43,222 nucleotides of DNA, from assembly GCA_017428155.1 (NCBI GenBank), contig JAFRRJ010000044.1:1-43222 (forward strand), read 5' to 3'. The DNA comes from Clostridiales bacterium. GTDB taxonomy: Bacteria > Bacillota > Clostridia > Saccharofermentanales > Saccharofermentanaceae. Position 1 is the stretch's first letter; each line of letters opens with the position of its first letter. The notes under the pieces are model-generated. The model was not told the origin of the DNA. It was given only the letters and a program-made list of their open reading frames with translations, and did no database searches. The position numbers and the translations under genes were made by a program. This document shows positions 7,837-14,614 of this stretch, piece after piece.

Positions 7837-9147
7837 ATGAAAAAATGTGGATTATTATGCGTATCTTTATGCGCTGTTCTTATCATGAGCTCTGCCGGAT
7901 GTAATCTTACAGGGGGCATCGGAAAGACAAAGAACAAAAAGCAGGATGTCGAGGAGATAGAAGAGCTCGTCGAGGAGTATGTCGATGCGCTTCAGGCGTG
8001 GGATTATGAGCCTCTCAAGACTATTATGAGTTTTGATCTGGATCATACCTACAGTTGGCTCAAGAACACTATTGACTGGCAAAAGGACGGAGCACCGGGC
8101 AGTCAGGAAAACTTCGAATATGAATACTGTAAGTATGTGGCTTCTACGATCGAAGCGGATTATGATCTTGATGACTTGTTGATCGATGATGATGAAGCAG
8201 ATCTTGATATAGTCTTTTCGACGGTTAGATGGACTGACGTATGCTGGAATGATTACGAAAACACCGAAAGCCTGCTGAGCGATCTTACGAAAGTCAGGGA
8301 GAGGGTAGAAGTATCTGATGAGCTGGTCATAAAGAAGGTCGATGGCGAGTGGATAATCAAAAAATCCGATAATCTCTTTGAGCTGATGTTGTTCTATTGC
8401 AATACACCGGATCTGATATCTTCTCAGGGCACGGACTGGACCGCTGAATGGACAGAAGAACAGCCTGAGGAGTCTTTGCGTCTGCCTGATCCGGTAACGC
8501 CCGAACAGTATAACCGTGCGATGGAATATAACGTTTATGAGCTGTATGTTTCGGAAGAGAATATTGAAGCTTTTGAGGAACGATATTTCAAGGAGTCGTG
8601 CGGAGAATATGACTTTGACGGTAACGGAGCTCCTGAGGTGATCTATTTCGGATGGATGGAGGATTACGGAGCCTATTTCCAGATAACTGTTTATGAGACA
8701 GAGGCTGACGGCGTATATTTCTGTTATTCAGATATTCCAAGTGAGTGCGTTGATCCTGAAGGAAACGGTTCTCTGGTGATGTATGTAACTGATAAAGAGT
8801 TAGTAGTTACTTATAGTTACGTAGATAATGAGACCTATATCTGTGAAACGACAGTCTTCAACAAGATCTTATTCCCGGATGCTTATTACAGATGCGAAAA
8901 GGATCTTAAGGCAGGCACTGAGAGTTATTATACTAATTACATTAAGGATCTTGATGATGATGATGTGATGAGCGCTTCCGAATATAATGCAGCGCTCATG
9001 GGTTATGCGAGCAGGGCGGAAGTGATCATTTACAGTAAGGATTTTACTCCCGGTTCTACTGTCGAATCTCCTAAGATATCAGCAGCATATGATGAATGGA
9101 GAACCCATGATGAAATGTGTGATTATTATGAATCGATCATCGAGTGA
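7837..9147 (+). CDS. Lipoprotein of unknown function
   Basis: This 436-residue protein begins with a clear lipoprotein signal (MKKCGLLCVSLCAVLIMSSAGC, lipobox SAGC), so it should sit on the outer face of the membrane. Residues about 40-200 look like a small alpha/beta domain (VEEYVDALQAWDYEPLKTIM) of the kind seen in many clostridial surface lipoproteins. The second half contains FDGNGAPEVIYFG, similar to the Asp-rich calcium loops of FG-GAP/VCBS-type repeats, and then WMEDYGAYFQITVYE. The protein is very acidic. AAGGAGAG precedes the ATG at a normal distance. It is a single-gene unit between the promoter at 7754 and the terminator at 9184. I do not recognise the family and assign no function. 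Confidence 0.85.
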   Translation: MKKCGLLCVSLCAVLIMSSAGCNLTGGIGKTKNKKQDVEEIEELVEEYVDALQAWDYEPLKTIMSFDLDHTYSWLKNTIDWQKDGAPGSQENFEYEYCKYVASTIEADYDLDDLLIDDDEADLDIVFSTVRWTDVCWNDYENTESLLSDLTKVRERVEVSDELVIKKVDGEWIIKKSDNLFELMLFYCNTPDLISSQGTDWTAEWTEEQPEESLRLPDPVTPEQYNRAMEYNVYELYVSEENIEAFEERYFKESCGEYDFDGNGAPEVIYFGWMEDYGAYFQITVYETEADGVYFCYSDIPSECVDPEGNGSLVMYVTDKELVVTYSYVDNETYICETTVFNKILFPDAYYRCEKDLKAGTESYYTNYIKDLDDDDVMSASEYNAALMGYASRAEVIIYSKDFTPGSTVESPKISAAYDEWRTHDEMCDYYESIIE

Positions 9148-9183
9148 TCAATGGGCTCTTGCGGAAAAATAACTGCAAATCAA

Positions 9184-9212
9184 AAGGGGCTGTGATCTGA
9201 TCACAACCCCTT
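9184..9212. terminator. Bidirectional terminator between convergent genes
   Basis: AAGGGG and TGTGAT pair with ATCACA and CCCCTT, with one C/A mismatch and a 3-nt loop. A/T-rich flanks lie on both sides. It sits between the lipoprotein gene (plus) and the HEAT-repeat gene (minus), so it probably ends both transcripts. Confidence 0.75.
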
Positions 9213-9233
9213 AATAATTTGCTTTATCAGATA

Positions 9234-9575
9234 TCAGACTACGCTGTCCTTGAGCTTGTCGAAAGCAGCCTTGGCAACCTGCCTTACATTAGGGTCAGCA
9301 TCTGCAAATGCAAGCTTCTTAACGTATTCTTCACAATGCTTTGCATGGATTTCAGCCGCTGCGGTAGCTGCTGCTGCCCTGACCATGGGGGAAGAATCGC
9401 GAAGGAGCGGAATCAAAGCCATTCCGGACTCATAAGTAGGAATCATACCCATTGCCATAGCTACAGCCATACGAATATCATCTTCCGTACTGTCGGCGAA
9501 CTTCATCAAGGCGCCAAGCTTCTGCTTCGATCCGAGTTTCTGGATTTTTTCTTTCAAAGCGTCGTTACGTGCCAT
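9234..9575 (-). CDS. Small HEAT-repeat protein
   Basis: This 113-residue all-helical protein starts MARNDALKEK. It holds two to three HEAT/PBS-lyase-like repeats, for example SGMALIPLLRDSSPMVRAAA and LAFADADPNVRQVAKAAF, each with the typical D-x-x-x-x-VR turn. Such proteins are usually protein-interaction scaffolds. The frame is open further upstream to an ATG at 9614, but that ATG lies inside a TATAAT box, so it cannot be the start; CAGGAG lies 11 nt before the ATG at 9575. It is a single gene, convergent with the lipoprotein gene and divergent from the GH5-like gene. The partner is unknown. Confidence 0.8.
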   Translation of the reverse strand: MARNDALKEKIQKLGSKQKLGALMKFADSTEDDIRMAVAMAMGMIPTYESGMALIPLLRDSSPMVRAAAATAAAEIHAKHCEEYVKKLAFADADPNVRQVAKAAFDKLKDSVV

Positions 9576-9612
9576 ATCCCTAGAGGCTCCTGAAATCGTA
9601 TTGCTCAATATC

Positions 9613-9618
9613 ATTATA
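9613..9618 (-). promoter_or_regulatory. -10 box of the HEAT-repeat gene
   Basis: TATAAT on the minus strand (attata on plus), 38 bp before the chosen ATG at 9575. The -35 is weak. It overlaps the upstream in-frame ATG at 9614, which decides the start. Confidence 0.5.
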
Positions 9619-9776
9619 GAGTAAATTTATGAAAAAAACATTACTATCACCAAAAATAACTGGAATATTCTGAGTTTTTGGTATACTTTGCTCTATAATA
9701 CATTTGATTATACAATCAAATATGAAAAAAATGAAACGATTTTTTACATTTTTTGATTGTTTTGAGAGGATATTTA

Positions 9777-10985
9777 ATGAATAGGATTTATCGTTCTTTA
9801 TTAGTTTTTCCGTTAGCGGCAGCTCTTTTGCTTTGTTCTTGTTCGACGAATCTCGGACCTGAGACTTTGCCTTCCACCACCCCCACAACAGTTGAGACAG
9901 AGCCTGAACCCACAGAAACCGTTGAAACCACATTCCCGGAAGCTACCGAGCCTTCCAGCACGCCTGTTGTTACTGACCGTGTTGTTGATGCTCACGGAGT
10001 TCTTTCAGTTGATGACGCAACGATCATTGACGGTGAAGGTGAAGCTGTTGTCTTAAAGGGTATCAGCACTTACGCAATTCAGGAATGTTCTGAATTTTTT
10101 ACTCCTGAGGTTATTAAGACCCTGGCTGAAGACTGGGGATGCGACATCTTAAGAATATCTGTTACAGGTGACAAGAACAGCGGCTATCTCAAAGAGCCTG
10201 ATAAGAATTTTGATACAGTATGCAAGATCTGCAACATGTGCATCGAGCAGGGGATATATGTTCTTCTGGATTGGAATATAACTTATACTGATGAATCAGA
10301 TGAGAATAAGGAGAATGCCGTTGATTTCTTTAACAGGGTATCAGCTATCTATTCCGATACTGCCAATGTCCTTTATGAGATCTCCAATAATGCGGCTGCT
10401 TTGGCAACTGAAACTGAGGCCGGAGAAGATGAGGATGCAGAGGAAGTTGACGAGTGGGGCGATATCATTAAGCCTTTTGCATCTGAGATCATTGAAGCTG
10501 TCAGGGAAAACAGCGAAAACAGCTTGATAATCGTTGACGTTCCGGGTTACGGAACAGATATTGCTTCGGCTGCTGATTCTGTGTTGGACTATGACAATAT
10601 CGCTTACGGGTGCTGCTTATATTCCGGCTCGCAGGGGCAGGAGATGAGAGACAGTATCAAGGAAGCAATTGAAGACGATGTCTGCGTATTTGTTACTTCA
10701 TGGGGTCTTTGCAATGATAAGGGTCTTGGCGGAGTTTATTATACCGAGAGCAGAAAGTGGGCTGATTTCTTTGATGAGAACGGTATCTCCTGGTGCAATT
10801 ATGCTATAGGAAGCGATGCAAAAGATGATGCAAATGCTTTGGTGCTGTTATCTGAAAGATATACCGACAGCCAGAAATACTCCGGACACTGGCCGGACGG
10901 TCTGCTCTCAAAGTCAGGTGCATTCATAAGGGAAGAGCTTTTGAAGGTTCCTGCTGAAGATACTGCTGAAACTGAAGAAGAATAA
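9777..10985 (+). CDS. GH5-cellulase-like lipoprotein without catalytic glutamates
   Basis: This 402-residue protein has a lipoprotein signal (lipobox LCSC, Cys22), a Thr/Pro/Glu-rich linker (about 28-65) and a domain that follows glycoside hydrolase family 5 throughout: VLKGISTYAIQ, WGCDILRISV, GIYVLLDWNI, VLYEISNN, IIVDVPGYG, CLYSGSQGQ, VFVTSWG and SWCNYAIG. At the key sites the usual NEP Glu is Asn205, the SEWG nucleophile Glu is Ser308, DWH is DWN and HFY is CLY. All are plain codon changes in an intact frame. I infer a cell-surface pseudoenzyme, perhaps a glycan-binding protein. An acidic insert (about 212-227) follows the lost acid/base site. GAGAGGA ends 6 nt before the ATG; an in-frame TTG at 9753 is a poorer start. 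Confidence 0.85.
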   Translation: MNRIYRSLLVFPLAAALLLCSCSTNLGPETLPSTTPTTVETEPEPTETVETTFPEATEPSSTPVVTDRVVDAHGVLSVDDATIIDGEGEAVVLKGISTYAIQECSEFFTPEVIKTLAEDWGCDILRISVTGDKNSGYLKEPDKNFDTVCKICNMCIEQGIYVLLDWNITYTDESDENKENAVDFFNRVSAIYSDTANVLYEISNNAAALATETEAGEDEDAEEVDEWGDIIKPFASEIIEAVRENSENSLIIVDVPGYGTDIASAADSVLDYDNIAYGCCLYSGSQGQEMRDSIKEAIEDDVCVFVTSWGLCNDKGLGGVYYTESRKWADFFDENGISWCNYAIGSDAKDDANALVLLSERYTDSQKYSGHWPDGLLSKSGAFIREELLKVPAEDTAETEEE

Positions 10986-11043
10986 GCATTGATCTATGTC
11001 CAGACCCGGCTACAGAGTTTCTACAGACAGAAAAAGATGTGAG

Positions 11044-11607
11044 ATGCTTGCTCTGGAGACAGAACGCCTTAGGCTTGCTGTTCTTAGGAAGAGCGAAGCC
11101 CCAAGAGCTGCAGAATACTTTATAAATAACAGGTCTTTTCATAAGCAGTACTCACAAACTCACGATGAGGACTACTTCACTGTGTCTACGCAGAAAAAAT
11201 ATCTGGCTTTTGACTGTGAGTCCTTTCTTGACGGAAGTCTCGTTCCTTTCTGGATAACTCTCAAAGGAAGCGATAAGATCATCGGCAGACTGTCTTTCTT
11301 CAATTTTGCCTATGGCGGAATGATGTGCTGCAGCCTGGGCTACCATCTTGATCAGGACCATACCGGCAAGGGGTATATGACTGAAGCCTTAAGAGGCGCC
11401 ATCGCTTTTATTTTCGATGAATACAAAATGCACAGGATAGAAGCCTTTATCCTTCCTGACAACGAGAGGTCCTTAAACGTAGTCAAAAGACTGGGGTTCC
11501 ATCATGAGGGGCAGAGGAAGTCCTATATGCATATTAACGGCAAATACAGGGATCACGAGGCGTTTTATCTGCTCGAAGATGATGTGAAGCACCGTGTTAC
11601 GGGCTGA
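11044..11607 (+). CDS. GNAT-family N-acetyltransferase, RimJ-like
   Basis: This protein of about 187 residues begins LALETERLRLAVL, the usual opening of RimJ/RimL-type acetyltransferases (Acetyltransf_3). It has the acetyl-CoA loop HTGKGYMTEALRGAI (Q/R-x-x-G-x-G/A type) and the late NERSLNVVKRLGFHHEGQRK segment. It probably acetylates an N-terminal or small-molecule amine; the substrate cannot be told. An in-frame ATG at 10996 would add 16 residues, but these (MSRPGYRVS...) do not fit the family and have no ribosome binding site. It lies 58 nt after the GH5-like gene in the same direction, and no terminator separates them. Confidence 0.85.
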   Translation: MLALETERLRLAVLRKSEAPRAAEYFINNRSFHKQYSQTHDEDYFTVSTQKKYLAFDCESFLDGSLVPFWITLKGSDKIIGRLSFFNFAYGGMMCCSLGYHLDQDHTGKGYMTEALRGAIAFIFDEYKMHRIEAFILPDNERSLNVVKRLGFHHEGQRKSYMHINGKYRDHEAFYLLEDDVKHRVTG

Positions 11608-11713
11608 TTTGCTGCCGATAACGTAAATTTGCCTTAACTTGTAACAAAAAATCAATATATTTACGCGCAAAGTATGTAATAATAATATATATGTTCATGC
11701 GGAGGTGACTATT

Positions 11714-12145
11714 GTGAACAGAAAGAGATTTACAACCGCGCTTATTGCAGCGATGTTGGTCGGTGTAATATGCCTTGGAGCAGTTGCCTGTAAGAAGAAG
11801 CCGGCTCCCACAGAATCAACTCCGGAAACTTCTGAACTAACTACTACAACCACAACAACTATGGCCACGACAACTCTTACTGAATACACAGGTCCGCTTA
11901 CAAATACAGTTGAGATCAACTGGAATGAGACCCAGCTTGAGTCGCCGGTCGTATATTATTGTAAGGTTACAAGAGGTGAGTTCCTTAATGTAAGAGAGGG
12001 ACCCAACACTACTTATAGGAAGGTCGGAACACTGACAAGAGGTCAGTCTGTTAAGATCGTAGCCAGATGCAACGGCGGCTGGGTTAAGACAGAGGACGGT
12101 TTCTACGTATCAGAGACATATCTCCAGACAACTATGCCGGACTAA
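11714..12145 (+). CDS. Small lipoprotein with a bacterial SH3 domain
   Basis: This 143-residue protein has a lipoprotein signal (MNRKRFTTALIAAMLVGVIC, then lipobox AVAC), a Thr-rich linker (TSELTTTTTTTMATTT) and one SH3b domain (about 85-138) with the hallmark GEFLNVREGPNTTYRKVG. SH3b domains commonly bind peptidoglycan peptides, so a surface wall-binding role is likely. The start is the GTG at 11714, 6 nt after a perfect GGAGGTG; the in-frame GTG at 11705 overlaps that site and is rejected. AT-rich sequence precedes it. Confidence 0.88.
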   Translation: MNRKRFTTALIAAMLVGVICLGAVACKKKPAPTESTPETSELTTTTTTTMATTTLTEYTGPLTNTVEINWNETQLESPVVYYCKVTRGEFLNVREGPNTTYRKVGTLTRGQSVKIVARCNGGWVKTEDGFYVSETYLQTTMPD

Positions 12146-12159
12146 GTTAATTTTCTTAG

Positions 12160-12212
12160 TTGATTATTTTTAAACCTTAGTGTAATATACATAGGCACTT
12201 AACAAAAGTGCC
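12160..12212 (+). promoter_or_regulatory. tRNA promoter and leader hairpin
   Basis: TTGATT (12160-12165) and TAATAT (12183-12188) are 17 bp apart. Immediately after, GGCACTT and AAGTGCC (12194-12212) form a 7-bp hairpin with an AACAA loop, placed about at the predicted transcript 5' end and 5 nt before tRNA-Gly. It has no T tract, so it is more likely a leader structure than a terminator of the SH3 gene. Confidence 0.5.
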
Positions 12213-12217
12213 GATAC

Positions 12218-12291
12218 GCGAGTGTAGTTCAATGGTAGAACTTCAGCCTTCCAAGCTGACCACGTGGGTTCGATTCCCATCACTCGCTCCA
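12218..12291 (+). tRNA. tRNA-Gly (UCC)
   Basis: A 74-nt cloverleaf with acceptor arms GCGAGTG and CACTCGC, discriminator T and encoded CCA. The anticodon stem is CAGC/GCTG around loop CTTCCAA, giving anticodon UCC. The TTCGATT T-loop is normal. It reads GGA (and GGG) glycine codons. Confidence 0.96.
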
Positions 12292-12368
12292 GGGTCATTA
12301 GCTCAGCTGGATAGAGCAACAGCCTTCTAAGCTGTGGGCCGGAGGTTCGAGTCCCCCATGGCTCACCA
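12292..12368 (+). tRNA. tRNA-Arg (UCU)
   Basis: A 77-nt cloverleaf beginning at the base after the CCA of tRNA-Gly. The acceptor arms GGGTCAT and ATGGCTC contain two wobble pairs. The anticodon loop CTTCTAA gives UCU, which reads AGA/AGG, the main arginine codons in this window. CCA is encoded. With no spacer, one cut must make both the Gly 3' end and the Arg 5' end. Confidence 0.96.
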
Positions 12369-12372
12369 TCAC

Positions 12373-12410
12373 AAAGCGCTTCGTTCATTAACGGAGCGCT
12401 TTTGGTTTTT
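12373..12410 (+). terminator. Terminator of the tRNA-Gly/tRNA-Arg unit
   Basis: AAAGCGCT pairs with AGCGCTTT, extended by CG/CG, around an 8-nt loop, followed by TTGGTTTTT. It lies 4 nt after the tRNA-Arg CCA. Confidence 0.85.
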
Positions 12411-12455
12411 CATGATATAATTTTCTTGAGTTACAAATGGTTTGAGGGGGAGAGT

Positions 12456-13154
12456 ATGCCGTTTTGCAGCAATTGCGGGAAAAAGCTGAGGGATTCTGAC
12501 GTCTTTTGTTATAACTGCGGACATTCCGTGGAGGAGGACAAAGTTACTGTCAGTGCAGTAATCCCGGTTGAGGAACTGCCAGAGCCAGATCACGGAGTAA
12601 AGATTGCAGAAAAGCTCTGTGAGCAGTTTTCCATGCTCGAGAAGGTCAGTAAAGAGATCTCCGAATGTGAGCGGGATTTGGCTGAGGGTAGCAGGTCAGT
12701 TACTTTGCCAAAGTATTCGGCGTTCAGATTTTTCTGGAAGTTTCTTGTTATCGCCGGAATTGAAATGCTTGTCATTAACATAATAGGTGCTGTAATTGCC
12801 ATAGGTTCAAGGGATACCTCGGTCAGTTATGTTTTCGATTTTATAGCCATTGCTGTAGCAGCAGTTATTCTTGGCTGTGGCGGAGCACATGCAAAGAGAA
12901 AGAGAGATTCATATAACAGCAACATCTGGCATGAAGAGGATGCCAACAGACAGCGTCTTAAAGAGCTTAACGGAAGGCTCGAGGAACTTAAGCGCAAGCA
13001 AAAGCGGATCATGACAGAACTTGCCGGTTATAATGATATAATTCCGCCTCATATGAGAAACAGCAGGCAGATGGAGATCGTAAAGCAGCTCATCGAAGCC
13101 GGAAGAGCCGGCAGCCTGGAAGATGCGTTAAAACTCTGTTCTTTTTCGATCTGA
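12456..13154 (+). CDS. Zinc-ribbon membrane protein
   Basis: This 232-residue protein opens with a zinc ribbon (MPFCSNCGKKL ... FCYNCGHSV, two CxxC pairs). A helical segment of about 60 residues, two membrane segments (about 95-115 and 124-144) and a Lys/Glu-rich coiled coil (about 155-190) follow. The end (LIEAGRAGSLEDALKLCS) resembles small helical tails seen in other zinc-ribbon membrane proteins. The function is not known. Cytoplasmic ribbon and coiled coil with a membrane hairpin is the simplest topology. GAGGGGGA precedes the ATG at 12456; the open frame upstream (from 12402) runs through the tRNA terminator and is not coding. A TATAAT at 12416 may be its promoter. Confidence 0.85.
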   Translation: MPFCSNCGKKLRDSDVFCYNCGHSVEEDKVTVSAVIPVEELPEPDHGVKIAEKLCEQFSMLEKVSKEISECERDLAEGSRSVTLPKYSAFRFFWKFLVIAGIEMLVINIIGAVIAIGSRDTSVSYVFDFIAIAVAAVILGCGGAHAKRKRDSYNSNIWHEEDANRQRLKELNGRLEELKRKQKRIMTELAGYNDIIPPHMRNSRQMEIVKQLIEAGRAGSLEDALKLCSFSI

Positions 13155-13189
13155 TATAAAGCGCCTCTGTCAGTGAATCTGATTTTCTC

Positions 13190-13235
13190 TGATATAATTG
13201 ATTTATGTTTTCTTGAGGGGGGGCGCCGCCTTAAG
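13190..13235 (+). promoter_or_regulatory. Extended -10 promoter and leader hairpin of the acyltransferase gene
   Basis: TGATATAAT (13190-13198) is a perfect extended -10. Just downstream CTTGAGG (13212-13218) pairs with CCTTAAG (13229-13235) around a GC-rich loop of six G and a GGCGCC-like core. The leader is about 85 nt long and has no good ribosome binding site before the ATG at 13289, so the hairpin could affect translation. Confidence 0.45.
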
Positions 13236-13288
13236 ATGAATCAGTGCCGGTCTCTTAGGAAATACCGAATATTTAAAGATAAGATCAT

Positions 13289-14452
13289 ATGAGCAACACT
13301 ATTACAAACAGGAAGAGCAATAAGAAGTTCATGGTGCTTTCGGCCATTGCGATCATCATGATCGTCGATGCGCATGCCCAGAACGCTCTGGGTCTGTTTG
13401 CGGGGCTTATACCGTTCAATTCATTCTTTATCCCATTGTTTGTCTTTATCTCAGGATATTTCAATAAAGTAGATTCGAAGACTGACCTTACAGAATACAT
13501 TAGAAAAAAAGAGAAAACCCTGCTGGTGCCGTATTTCGGATTCGCATTTACAGGAGTGCTGCTGTCCCTTATTTTGTCCGTTATAAAGACGGGAAGATTT
13601 CCGAAGATCACTCTTGAAGTATTCCTGGGTTATTTCATGGACTCGTTTACACTCGGTGCTCCTGTTACTATTATTTTCCCGATATGGTTTGTTATCGTAC
13701 TGTTTGTCATGCTTGCCGTCTATGCGGCGATCAAAAAGCCTCTGGCGAAGAAATGGAACAGCATAGCGGCTCTTATTATATTTGCCGTGTTAAGTACTGC
13801 AGTTGTCTGGTGCGTAAAAAACTTTGAGGTGCCCCAGCTCTTCCTTTTGCCTTTGAAATGCATATTCCTTATGCCTTATCTCGAGCTCGGAATAATATAC
13901 AGGGAGAAGCTGGAAGCCCCGTTAAGCAAGATTTCTTCCGGCGGCAATATCATTCTGCTGGCGGCGCTCCTTCTTATTAATTTCATAAGGATGATGTATC
14001 TTCCCGATGCAATGGATGTCTCTTTCAGCGGAATAGATACCATGGACGGGTTCTCAAGTCCCTTTATTGTCACGCCTCTTATATCTTCGGCTGTCGGCAT
14101 CCTTTTCTGGGTAACGGTAGCCGGTATGTTCGGAAGTGCAGTATATGAGAATAAGGTGGTCAATTACATATCAGAGAATACGTTCTGGATAATGGCTCTG
14201 CATTTCTTCTTCTTTAACCTGTTTAACTGTATCCTTATGTTCATTAATGCTCATATAATTCCGCTCTGCGATTTTGATGCGGCATTCATGTGTGAGACGG
14301 AGTGGTACAGATGGGAACCGATCATTCAGTTCAGGCTTGTCTATCTTCTTTTGGGTGTTATATGCCCGCTTCTGGTCAAGCTTTTGTACGACAGGATCAA
14401 GCTTAAGCTCAAGAGCTCTTCCGGTGCTCGAAAAACAGTCAAGAAAGCTTGA
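13289..14452 (+). CDS. Acyltransferase-3-like multi-pass membrane protein
   Basis: This 387-residue protein has about ten hydrophobic segments and the look of the acyltransferase 3 / OafA-WecH family. MIVDAHAQNALGL carries a His near the end of the first membrane segment, and FIPLFVFISGYF is the family's typical second segment. A basic tail (LKLKSSSGARKTVKKA) ends it. Such proteins O-acylate cell-surface sugars or peptidoglycan; the substrate is not visible. The usual F-x-R of segment 1 is not present. It has its own promoter and a large inverted repeat downstream. The ribosome binding site is weak. Confidence 0.8.
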   Translation: MSNTITNRKSNKKFMVLSAIAIIMIVDAHAQNALGLFAGLIPFNSFFIPLFVFISGYFNKVDSKTDLTEYIRKKEKTLLVPYFGFAFTGVLLSLILSVIKTGRFPKITLEVFLGYFMDSFTLGAPVTIIFPIWFVIVLFVMLAVYAAIKKPLAKKWNSIAALIIFAVLSTAVVWCVKNFEVPQLFLLPLKCIFLMPYLELGIIYREKLEAPLSKISSGGNIILLAALLLINFIRMMYLPDAMDVSFSGIDTMDGFSSPFIVTPLISSAVGILFWVTVAGMFGSAVYENKVVNYISENTFWIMALHFFFFNLFNCILMFINAHIIPLCDFDAAFMCETEWYRWEPIIQFRLVYLLLGVICPLLVKLLYDRIKLKLKSSSGARKTVKKA

Positions 14453-14464
14453 TAAAACCGGCAT

Positions 14465-14520
14465 TTATATGGATTTTTGAGACAAGGTTGTCCGTTTTTG
14501 GGACAACCTTGTTCATATAA
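14465..14520. terminator. Large two-part inverted repeat, probable terminator
   Basis: ACAAGGTTGTCC (14482-14493) pairs perfectly with GGACAACCTTGT (14501-14512) around a 7-nt loop. Outside it TTATATG (14465-14471) pairs with CATATAA (14514-14520). The stem is unusually long and no strong T tract follows, so it may be a processing or stability element as well as a terminator for the acyltransferase gene. Confidence 0.55.
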
Positions 14521-14552
14521 GGCTTCCGGCTTGAAGGATATCGAAATCTTTG

Positions 14553-14561
14553 TGTTATAAT
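14553..14561 (+). promoter_or_regulatory. Extended -10 promoter of the topoisomerase operon
   Basis: TGTTATAAT is a perfect extended -10, 53 bp before the ATG of the ParE-like gene. TTGAAG at 14531-14536 is a possible -35 at a long 19-bp spacing. Confidence 0.55.
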
Positions 14562-14614
14562 CGAAAAGTCAAATCATACATATATATTATTTATTTTAAG
14601 GAGTTGGGTAGAAT

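Noticed and set aside
9576..9614. ATG at 9614 as start of the HEAT-repeat protein
   Set aside because: The codon lies inside a TATAAT box, so it cannot be in the transcript.
12218..12368. Integration site of a mobile element at the tRNA pair
   Set aside because: No integrase and no duplicated tRNA 3' end is seen within the window.
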